Source: Dendrophyllia cribrosa
Taxonomy: Eukaryota > Cnidaria > Anthozoa > Scleractinia > Dendrophylliidae
Direction of reading: 5' to 3'
Assembly (NCBI GenBank): GCA_024195265.1
Contig: JAJLRJ010000013.1
Span: forward strand, 6,093,075-6,157,074
DNA: 64,000 nucleotides
Shown here: positions 12,201 through 24,200 of the stretch, piece after piece
Layout of the letters: the number at the start of each line of letters is the position of its first letter
How positions within the stretch are numbered: position 1 is the first letter of the stretch
The notes under the pieces: generated by a model
Databases searched by the model: none
The model's input: the letters and a program-made list of their open reading frames with translations, nothing else
What the model was told of the DNA's origin: nothing
Position numbers and translations under genes: made by a program

Positions 12201-15200
12201 CTGATGTCACAGATTCGGACCTAGTCCACAAATAAAAAAAAGCAGATATCCAATATGGCGGACTTATCAACGCATGCTCAATGCAGATTTGAAGCGTTTA
12301 CGTATCGTTTTAGCGTATACGTGTGGACAGGTGAAAACGAATCGTAAACGATGGCTGGCTTCGTGTGGACGGGAGCGCTTTAGATAACAAAATATGCGTT
12401 TACGAACGTAAACGTACACGTTTGGACGGGGCCTCACATGTTTTATTTTTAACCAATCAGAAAAACAATCTTTTGACAGATAAACCATGCGTGAAATCAA
12501 ACCATTGATCACATCATTTAAAAAAATATTTAAGCTTGAACGTCCAAGCTTTTGAAAGAAAGCGTAAAAGGTTCGCATTCATTCTGTAAAGTTTAACAAA
12601 AACAATTTTAGTGTGTAGACTTCCGTGATGTGCACTGTCTCTTAATCACATTGAAAGTGACTTGACAATTGTAAAAGTTGTTTACGGTGAACGCATGGCC
12701 ATGGCCGTTTGCTTGCACCTGTTCTGTGATGGATGAGTTGCTGGATGCTTGAGATGTTGACGAAAAAGACCACATCGGACCAGGGAAACTGTGGGAGACT
12801 ACTTGTTGAAGAGGAGGAGCTTTGCTAATGATGCTGGATAAGTGCCGCTGCTCCTTTTCGCTTCCTTCATCGCAGTCGTTCATCGAATTCTCATTTGCGT
12901 GGCCGGTCACCTGAATTATGTACTGCCTCTCTACGTTGGCTGCCCGAAGTTTCTTCACGACTGTCTTTCTTGCGCTGTGGTTAGATAACCTCTTGCCACT
13001 GCCTTCCAGCGATGTGTTCTTGATAACGTTCTTCATCATATGGTCAATGCTGTTAACACCAAGCCGCTGCTTCTTGTACCAAACATTTGTTTTAAGAGTT
13101 TCAATCACGGCAAGATAAAATTGACCTTAATGTCTCGTAGCTCTTGAGGACGCCGATTAAGGTACTGCTTGAACAATTTTGTACTGCTTTGAACAATTTT
13201 CCATTTTCTTTTAACTGTTCAACAACAATTTGGTCCGATAAAATAAGTAAACCGACTGTCAGCCATTTTGTTTTCAAATTTGGTGCTTTCAAGTTGTTTC
13301 TATGGCAACTTTCGTATTGCACTTTATAACCTTATTTGCACTCTATAATCTATTTATTCATTCGTCATTGACCAAACAGAAACTGTATATTTTGTTCAGT
13401 ATATTATAAAATGTAATAAACAGTAACTTAAACAACCCACCTTTTGTTCGACTCTTTAATTTGAGTAAAAATGCACCAGACCTTGAAATATCCGCACATA
13501 AAACCTTCATATTTTGCGCGTTGCGATTCCTTCCGAAAAGACTCGTGAATAAATACAGTGATGTAATTGGTTGATTACCCCTACCAGAATGCCTTTCGGC
13601 CCGTGTCCAACCACCACTCTATAATCCCCTTGCCGCGTGATACAGGGTATTGTGTTGTAGACATATTTGTAAAGGGCCGTGATAATAACACCTTTATTGT
13701 ACGAACTTCGTGTAACTTCCAAGTCATTTTACATGACTACTCCACTTCTGTGTTTGAACCGTTTACTTTATAACCTCATCATTGTTCAAAGTTTGTATAT
13801 TTTCACCTGTCAACTTCAGGTTCAGCTTCGTTGAATAACTATCGCCGAACCGAATGTCCGCCATTACATGACGACTATCTTCCCATAAGATGGAAAGCGC
13901 CCGAGTGCTTAACTAATCATAGCTATTCCACCGCCTCTGATGTCTGGGCCCTTGGGGTGCTCATATACGATGTGCTAACATATGGGTGTGTCCCGTATAG
14001 ACGCATAGAAGAAGATGAGGAAGTGGACTTATTTGTAAGTAGTCGAAGGACACGAATGTGTGATTGGTAGCACCGCCATATTGCACGCTACCTACTTTAT
14101 GAGTGTGCTTTATTGACTGAGTGTATTGTTGAGTTTAGCACGCGGGAATTAAAAAAGAAAAACACGAAAAAAGTGCTTAATGTCCACAGTAGTAGTAGTA
14201 GTGCTAGTACAGGCTGAAGACTGAAGTACCTAATAATGCTTAACCCTGAAGAAGAATTAGATGAACAAGAGCCGGGCTTATAAGAAATGATTTAGGCAGT
14301 TTTTAACCTAAGATTTTAACTTAAAGTCTCTTTTTAATTTTAAAGGTCGTACACCGTCAAGGAATTGTGCGTTTGGAGGAATGCTTTGAAAACCAAGAAT
14401 ACGAACTGATAAAGCAATGCTGCGAAAGGCAGTCGCAAAGAAGACTTAAATTATCTGAAGTCAAAATAAAACTGAACGAAACTGTCAAACGTGCAGGTAA
14501 ATAATTTTGAACTCCTTTCTTGCTATAGATTCATATATAAATACATAAATTCAAACCTCTCTTGTATTGCTATATATCTCTTGTATTGTTATACATGTAT
14601 TACGAGTTGAGTGGTTGCCAAAACAGCGAGGAGATCAATAAACGGTCATAAAATTCAAACATACAATAAACTGCAGGGCTGATCTGACTACGTAAAAAAA
14701 GACTTTGCGAGACACAATCTACTTTATCGGTTCCTGTCGTGATGGTGTCTCGCAAAGTCTTTTTTTACGTAGTCAGATCAGCCCTGCAGTTTATTGTATG
14801 TTTGTTCATTTTTTGGCTGGTTAGGTCTTCCTCGGATCCTACGTATATCGTTAGCAGCATTATCGTTTGCGGTCCTTTGCAGATTTCACACGTTCATAAA
14901 ATTCACACCGTAGATTGAAGGCTGGTCTGGTGGCGCTACGACATCGAGTTTGTTTGCTCTCTTTTTTTATGTCGCCTTCTAGTTTTTCTCTTTATTCTAT
15001 CGCTAGCTTATTCTTCGTAACCGGCTACTTGTTTGTTGCAAAGACGAATTAATTACCCATTTTTAACCCTCGGACGTACAGGCAAACTTATACCTCCGCC
15101 CCCCTCCCCATTGGATTTTTGCGATGTTGCAATATTTCGGAAATATTGTACACCTAATAGATAGCCCGCGATGTGCTCTACAAGATAAGGTAAATATTAT

Positions 15201-18200
15201 GGGTTGTGACGCTGCTGGGGTCCGTGACGTCATCCAAAATGGCCGCCTAGACGGCCGCCATCTTGTATTTTACTCATTCAAATTTATCGGGAAAATGTGG
15301 AAATTGCAAATATTGTTTGCTAGAGTTGCAAAATAACATACAATTAAACATTTTAATCTTTTTGGTAGCATTTTATGTTTTTTTCACTGAAAAAGGGTGA
15401 CAAATGCATTTTAATTCAAAATGGCTTGACCACATGTTACTTATGACGTCATATCTCGTTACCATAGGAATCGGTTGTCGCCAAACTTTGCCAAAATGTG
15501 TCTTAAGGATAAACGAACAGCTAGCTATAGAAAACGGCATGTGCTAATCGTAAATGTGTGACGGAAGTTTTTACCATTTCGAACTAAGAAAATGCTTTAG
15601 GGGACTCGGCGCTTGATAACGGGGGAAAACTAACTCAAATGGGCAACTCGCTTGCAAGGAAGAGCTGCCACTCTCGGAAGGCCGGGATCAAACCACGAAC
15701 TGGTACGCAACAGAAAGGCAATCAAGAAACCTGACTTGGTTTCAACAGCGTTTATTTCTGACTTGTGAACATAATCGTCGATGATGTAATCCATCTAACA
15801 ATTGCAAACTAGGTTCTTATATACCTAAGGTACAAGCGTCCCACACAAAGAAGCACAATGAAAGTGTGAAGCGAAGTCCTTTGAGCTAAGAGAAAGTAAA
15901 TTTCAAAATATATTTTTAACCCAAGTGTCCATTGTTCATAAAACTATTTTTAAAAGTAATCTACATTTGAAAACTTTAAAACAAACAAGCGGCAGAAAAG
16001 CCAAGTCAGCAAGCGGCTTTTAAGCACGTACTGGTGTCCTATCAATAGATTTGCAAGGTCGGCAAATAGCGATGTACAATTATCGAGTTATTCACCTACA
16101 ACAAAAGCTAGTAAATTTAACTTCGATGAGTCAGCTAAGCTATTCATACTGAAAACTAACTGACACCATTACTTGAAAAATACCGCTGGTGTCGAACGAG
16201 ACTAATTAGAACAGTTATCAGTCCGGGAGTATGCCAGTTTTGGCAGAAGCGAAAACAATGGTCTACGTCACCAACCATAACATGATCACCATGGCGATGG
16301 TCTTTTTCAAAACATTCAAAATGGCGGACAAGTGAGAGGAATCGAAGAGTATGGACAAAAATGCTCGTTTAATCGTGCCTTTTTCCTTGTCTTCTCGATG
16401 CTGTGAATTGGGAAACACATCGAGGGTAGAGAAAAGCCATTTTTGCGCTAGAACTCTTAGTTTGTCGTGCACTTAGTGCTAATGGCACTATGTACGTAGT
16501 CCTACTTCAAAAAATATAGATAAGCACGCTATCAAGTTTGCGCCCGTTTATTTTATTTAATTTTCATATTGTTAGAAAAACGAATGCTTTGGAAACAAAT
16601 GAGAAAGTGAGCTGCTCTGTATTTTTTTTCCCTGATGTTTGCAGAGAGTAATTTTTTGAGTAATTTGTCGCGAGTACGCGGTTTTATCATGTAGCCGGTT
16701 TACACATGTAGTAATAATATGGTGAGGTTTAGCATTTTTGTTTTGTTTTTTCGTTAATTCCGTTTCGGCACAAGCTTTTATTTATGAGTAAAATCTCTGG
16801 TTTTTCGAATTTGTCTTTCTGTTTTTTTTTCTGATGCGGTTCTGTCGTGGTGTACGAGTTCACAAGGGATTTCACAATTACAGTAAAAACCCCAGTAGAA
16901 CCTACATTTTTTAAGTCTGGCAAAATAGGTTCTTGTATTTTGGGGTAGTTATTGGCAATTTAGGCTTAGCAGGTTCTTAATTTCTATGAAGGAGATATAC
17001 AGTAGTTGTAGATTACCAGAAAAATAAATAAACTTGGGTTTGTTGCTTAAATATACAGTATTTATTCGAGACCACTGTATTATGATAAATAAGCCTAACA
17101 AAACTGATGACAGAATGTATATGTAGTCTTATCTCTACAACAAGAGTTGAAAAATAAATAAAATATTTTCTTGTAATATAATTTTGCAATCTCAAAAGTC
17201 AAACTCCTTGGTTAAAATGTTTATCACAATTTAACTGTAACCCACATATAAGAAGGTTCCTGCTTGATCGATTTTGGTAAAACATGTTCTTATACTTTTG
17301 GGTACTAACATGGATTTCTGTCAGCAGGTTCTTAACCCACAAGGTTCTTACACGCGGATTTTTACTGTATATTCCCTTTGTATTGTGTCTGTGTTTAATT
17401 TTTTTGTCCTTGTGTACCGGTTAACCAGGACACAGCCCCTAAAAGTGATAGAAGTAAGACCTTATTATTTTTTGTCTCACCTCAAACCCTTTTGCTTCCA
17501 ACAATTCCACTGTCTGGAGTTCAGTGATTATTTGCATGCAACAACCACAATTTTTTTATCCATGGGGTAGTGAACTGGCAAAAGTTCTAGCGTTCGAAGA
17601 ACAGCTAATATACGGTAATTAAAAAATTCAATAGACTCATTAAAGTAAGGTGTATATCCTGGAAAACTAAGAAAGCGAGGTTACATTTTTCGAACTCTAA
17701 CTCGAATACTATAATCAACCAGTTTTAACCGGAGGTCAGGTTATAGCACAAGGAAATGAAGCAAAAGATGTGCAGGTCTCAAATGAACTTTGATCAACAA
17801 GGTTGAGGGATGTTATAACATATCCTGCCATATGGGAATTTATTTTTCACCAAGGTGTTAGATCTGAAAATAAAATCATGGCTTTTAACTCCGGATTTGC
17901 CTTCAAACCAAAGACGTTGTAAACGTTCAGAGGTTTGTGATGAACAGCAACTTCTGGGGGGGGGGGGGGGGGGGGGGAGTCACTCTTCTCTGTGGGCACC
18001 CACAAAACTTATATTGACCCAAAATAATATAGACTGCGTCTGCTAGCCGTCTCTTATTTTTCTTTAAGTTAGTTGAGTGAGCATGCACATGCTCACTCGA
18101 CTAACTAAAAGAAAAATAAGAGACGGCTCGCAGTCTTATAAAAATATTGATTACTACACTTGCCATGACCACAAGGAAAGATTTTCAAAGTTCTTTTAGC

Positions 18201-21200
18201 TCTCCATGTTTATATTGAACAACACTTGCAAGTATATACAAGAAATGCACACCAGATTGAAAAAAAAAAACAATATTATTTATTGTTATATTTAATTTGT
18301 AGTCATAATTTTGATAAATATCCATGACCATAATTTTGATAAATATCCATGACCTTGTTTTTTTAAGGCCTTCTTGTACCTGTAACAAAAAAAAAATGGA
18401 AATTAAATTCAATGAATGATGGTGGTATCTGACATCAATTTGCAACAGTTATCTTGTCTCTCATGTATGAATATAAAAAAGATTATTTCACTGCGAGGGA
18501 ATCTCAAGATTTTATGATTTACATAAATGTGGGCTTATGCACAGGGGCTGCATTTGTCCTGATCCATGTTTGATGTTATGCCACAGCACAGGGGTGGTAT
18601 ATAATAAATTGATATATATTTGATGTAATTACCCCTTTTTAGCTGAACATTTGTATCTGAACATTCCTGATTTTGTATTCATGTACATAAAATTTAGTCC
18701 ACATTTAGCCTACTCACACTGATTAAAACTGATTTCACAGACATGATTTGAATCAGTTAAGCTTAAGTTATTTCTAGATGAGAGTCATGAATGAATACAT
18801 TGCCTGTGAAGAACACTAGAAACAAACGCGAAACATTATACCTAAAATTACAAGGGCCGAATAAGTCATTGCCATCTATACAGTAACCCTTCGCATCCGT
18901 AGGCAATTTTCAATGTGTGGTTGCCATTTTTACTAGGTTGTTGCCATCTATGAAACTTTGCCTGAACATCACTTACATGTTGTAGTTTTAAGGAAAATTA
19001 GTCTTGATTTCGAACAAAATTCGGCAAGATACTGAAAACTAAGCATAAAGACATGTACGTACATTCGATGCCCGTCAAGATGGCGGCGGCGTCTTCGAAG
19101 GCCGTTTGAAACTCTCGCTATTTTATCACAAAACATCCGAAATATTGCACGAAACTTCCCTTGAAGACACAAGAATGATCCTTCTTCAAGATGGCTTGCT
19201 TGGAAGTCCCGGATATTGAACGAGGGGATCTGGGACAACTTTTGAAAAACCTCCCTTTTTTCTCGCGATTATTTTTTCCGATTTTTGCGTATTTTTAGCG
19301 GAACAATGGAATCGTGACGTCTCTGCCAAAACTGGCATACTCCCGGACTGGTTATAACAGCCATTGTGTTCCTACAGCTTGGATCGTGATAAATCGGCTA
19401 AACATAACTTAGAATATGATAAATTTACTGACAAGGTGTCAACTTAAATAGATACCGCGGAGTTGTGGAACAACCTGATTAAGAACGATAAATTAACTCA
19501 AGGTAACTATTGTTCAGAAGGTAGTACATTTTAGTATGAATGAAAGCACGACCTGGTACAGTAGTTGAATACTTCTCAAAGAGATTAAAACAATTAAGTT
19601 TGATTGTCAAAAAAAAACCTGCACAAAAGTTCATAAAGCGAATACTAAGCACAACCTTTCACAGCTGAATGCGGAGTAAACCAAGCTGAATTGATCCAGC
19701 TATTACGGGGGGTGACAACTCTAACAAACGCTGTTTGGGCAATACTGTGTGTAACTGAAAGTTGTCCCGAAAATTTGGAATATCTTCCCGATTTTTTCGG
19801 AGACATTCTCGCAAAAATTTCAAACTTCCCGAAATTTTAACAACATTATCTCATGTTTCCCCTAAAATTTTTTGGGTCTCCCGATTCCCGGCAAAATCTT
19901 CAGATTCCCGGAAGAATTTTGTTTTTCTCCCGAAACAGGCTTTCTTAGAGTTGTCACCCCCTGTAGCTATTGATCTAATACCAATAGCGAAACTTGAAAA
20001 ACTGCCAAATAGCGAAGATAGCGGAACGACTTACGTGAAAACTGCTAAACAGCAAAGCAAAAACTTAAATTCTATGCGTACTATAAGCTTAATAATACCG
20101 GCAAAATTTCCAATCGCACAAAACTCTTAAAAAATATCATGAATATCACCCATTTCCTCTTTACAAATGGTCTTGAGAACATCGGAGAAAAACCTTAAGG
20201 GAGGGGGGGGGGGGGGGGGGGGAGGGCAACCACCTTTGTACGTCCGAGGGTTAAAGTGGGAAAAATGACAAAAGCTAACTCGACCAACTTGATGTCTGAT
20301 TGACCATGGTCTACTGAGTTAGTGCAGGTACAATTTCTCGCGCTCCTAGGCTAAAATTTGTAGTATTTCAGATAGCCAAAATTATGCCAATAAATGTTTC
20401 TGTTTTTTCTTTCTAAGGTTTCAATAAAGAAAGGCGCGATCCACCACCTCTGGAAATACAACAAAATTCTGTAAGTTTGTCAAGGACCGAACCAGCGCGA
20501 GTGCGACAGTTTGCCTTATATTCTTTTCTTTTTTTGTGTATGTTTTTATATTCATTTGGTTTGTGGCACATGCAACAAGTCAAACAAAGAAAGACAAAGA
20601 CAAACGAAAGACAAACACTTTTTTCTTAAACTATTAGAACTAGTCTTGTACAGGACCAGCGTTGGAGTGAAAATAATATACAACGGCTTTTAAATTTGAA
20701 TATAGATAACAAGTACATGATTGGCTAATATAAGATTACATGAAAAATATCCAACTAAGTTGTAACAAGATATAATGACGCATATAATGTAGGTATAAAA
20801 CAATGGCTAGTAAATCTAATAATTTCTGAAATAAAGCATTTCATAGTTATCGTAAATATCATCTACTTCAATGTTCTTCGCGTTTGTTCAAGCCATTAGG
20901 TGTTAGTGCATGTTTTGCTTTTTTGAATGAGATAGGCTTCTCTTGCTTTGCGGCGGGAGGTATTTTTTGTCGGCAATAGTTCCAGAGGAACGTGTTTCAT
21001 ATCTGCAATGGATTGACCTGGTAGGGTAAAGTGGGTAGGAACTGCAGCAGATAAATTTGTCTGACTTATGTTATTAGTGGCTTGTCTATGTTCAGTAAAT
21101 TGTTCGCGAAGTGTGCGTTTAGTTTCCCCAATATATTGCTTGTTACATTTTTTGCATTCATTCATATAAATCAAGTTTTTAGAGTTGTAGGTTATATGCT

Positions 21201-24200
21201 CAGCTGTTTTATACAAAGTATACACTGAATTTCAAAAACATAGCTATTTGAGAAATATATATCTTATATATATATATATACCTTTTGTATTCCCATCAAA
21301 AACATCACCTATTTAATCATGATGGGAATACAAAAGGTATATAAGATATATATTTCTCATATATAGCTATGTTTTTGAAAATCAGTGTATGATACAAAGT
21401 ATATATATATATATATATATTTATATACAATGCTTCAAAAACATCCTGTGTCTGGATCTTCCTTCCAAAAAGTAAATACATATGCAACAATATATGAAAA
21501 TTAAGATTAGCAAATTTCCACCGGTTTTCCGTGGTGTGGACTCTTATTTACCACGATTTACGTCATCACATGGTCAAAATTTGTTGCTGACTCACTCGGC
21601 TGCGCCTCGTGAGTCCACAACATTTTGACCATGTGATGACGTAAATCGTGGTAAATAAGAGTCCACACCACGGAAAACCGGTGGAAATCTGTTTTTTTAC
21701 CACAATATTTAGAAAAAAATACAAGGAAAAATCGAAGTTTCGTTACAAAACGTGATGCATTGCGCGAGCAAGCGTTGTCTATAACTTTCTCGCAATCTGA
21801 TTGGTTTTTTTCAAGCGCGCGTGATGTTAGCGTCAGCACCGTTGTCTGGACTCTCATTTACCACTCACGTCGACCAATCAGATTGCGAGTTTAGCGGCAA
21901 TTGTGGTAAAATAATAAATCTCTTGATATTTTGTCTTTATTAACGACCGTTACAAAATATACACCAAGTGGCGTAAGACGCGAGACATGTATAACTACCT
22001 TGTACGCGCTAAGCGCGCGCTCCAAAATCAAGCTATGTTCTGTGTATATCTACATTTAAAAAACAAGTCCCTTCGAGGGTTTCTGTTGGATAAAAGTCAT
22101 CACTATTTAATTGTTCTAAGGCGATAAGCCCACTGGGCTTCTCTCTCCCCAAGCGTTTCCTCATTAGTGCATTTATCAATAAGCTCAATCCTAACATTAC
22201 TTAAACCTTGATGATCGGCCTGATTGAAATTCTTGTATATACAATCATCCTTCATCTTACTATCAGCATTAAGCTTATTGTGATTTGTCAATCTAAACTT
22301 ATGGTTGTTAAACCTAATTCTAAATTTAGTGATTTAGTGATAGTAGATCCTAGATATTGCATTTCAATGGAATATTGCAAATGAAATGAATATTTTCATT
22401 GAAATGCAATATGTAGGATCTACTGAAGAACAACAATTTTGAGTTCAACGAAAAACACATTAGGAAGACAGACAGACATTAGGAACAGCCATTGGTACTA
22501 AAATGGCGCCAGCATATGCAAATTTGTTTATGGATAGCCTGGAAAGGAAATTGTTGTCTGAGGCTCGGGTTAAACCAGACATTTGGTTGAGATGTATTGA
22601 TGACATTTTTGTTGTGTGGACTAAGAGTGAAGAACAACTAATGGAGTTTTTGAATTTTATAAACGCTGCCCATAACACCATCAAGTTTACGTGGAATTGG
22701 TCAAGAAAGCGGATCAACTTCTTGGATGTTCAAGTCATTAGCAACGATGGACAGATAGAGTCAGATTTGTACATCAAACCTACCGACAAACAACGATACC
22801 TTTTTTCTACTTCCTGTCACCTAACGAAATGTAAAGAAAGCATACCATTGTTATGCGAACTACGACAGGACTCCGTAGTTCCAGTAAGCACATGCTCATT
22901 TTAATTAACATACATTAGCATACATTAGCATTACTCTCATAACATCTCCTTTCCAAGTTACTGGTAAACTGAACAGTGAATCAGATAGAAATAAACATTG
23001 TTCCTTAAACAAACTCAAAGTTCAAAATGACTGAAGTCATTGATATCATCTAATATCAATGTCTTTCAATGTCACTGAACATAATCCTTGTATCTGTCTG
23101 GAGGCTTGATGACTCGCCCCGATCTGGTCATATTCTGGATTGGGGAAGTAGTAGAAACGGAAACATCTTGCTGAACATCAGATTGCTCAGCATGTGGTAA
23201 ATCAATCGGAGTTTCCTTTGTGGGTTTCTCTGCAGCGGTCTCGTAGGTACCTGATGCTTGTGAAGTTTCCGGTGCTGGTGGTCGTGTTTCCCTCAGGTGC
23301 ACTCGATTTCTGCAGTATTTCTGTCCTCGTACTTCCACAATGTAGCTGCGTGGTGCCACTGAAGTTGACACTACCTTTCCTTTCTCCCAGTTGCTGTGCG
23401 ACTGTTGTGGGTGCGCCTTTACACGTATGGGCTGACCAATCACTAACTTTGGCAATGCCTTGGAGCTGCGGTCATGGTAGAGTTTGGCTTGTTTGCGTTT
23501 GTGTATGATCTCGGCTGGTACTGAGGTCTGTACCTCGGGCTTGTACATGTGGCTGCTTCATGGTAAGAAAGATCTAGTTCGCCATGACATAAGTCTTTCG
23601 GCAGGTGAGCTAGATGATCCAGGGGTCGGTGCATTTCTCCATTCCAGGACTGCTTTCCACATGTCCTTCCCTTCCTTGTGTGCCTTGCTAATAATGTTCT
23701 TCATGATTTTCACAGCCGATTCGGCTTTCCGTTTGACTTATGGTGATGCGGACTGGAGGTGATGTGATTGATATCCCAGGATTTTGTGAATTCAGTGTAG
23801 TTGCTGCCATTGTCTGTTACTAACACTGCTGGAGTTCCATGTGTTGCAAAGATGGGTTTCATTTGCTTTATTAGGGACTGTGTGTACAAATCGGGAAGTC
23901 TTGCAACTTCAATGTAGTCAGAGTAGAGATCTACAAGAATGACATAGTTTTGTCCTTTAACCTCGAAACAGTCGCTTGCGACTGCTTGTCAAGGAGATTG
24001 AGGAATGGGGTAGGACATCATTGGCTCCTTTTGAAGTGCTGGCTGGGTTTCTTGACAAGTGTTGCATCTCTGAACTGCTTGTGTAAGGTTGGCCGTCATT
24101 CGAGGCCAATACATTATATTCCTGGCGGTGTTCAGAGTGTATTGTACACCGAGGTGTGATGCATGAGTTCTGTTGGTCATCTCCGTTCTCATGGTCAAGG

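Larger units (their letters stand above)
15067..20250. mobile_element. TTAA-flanked element (TIR CCCTCGGACGTACA), expanded by nested insertions
   Basis: CCCTCGGACGTACA at 15067 and its reverse complement ending at 20250 are each flanked by TTAA (15063-15066; 20251-20254). The outer parts match the 0.5-kb MITEs at 56582-57093 and 57998-58525, including a TGACGTCAT block and an ATGGCCGCC/GGCCGCCAT palindrome. The match breaks near 15552 and resumes near 20155, so about 4.6 kb was inserted. TTAA duplication with CCC ends is typical of piggyBac-type elements. No transposase is seen. Confidence 0.85.

Noticed and set aside
13101..13322. Minus-strand ORF next to the second Crypton
   Set aside because: No recombinase motif, and it is out of frame with the neighbouring fragment.
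19762..20130. 122-codon forward ORF
   Set aside because: It starts in the interior of a 260-bp MITE and runs through its right terminus; no conserved motif.
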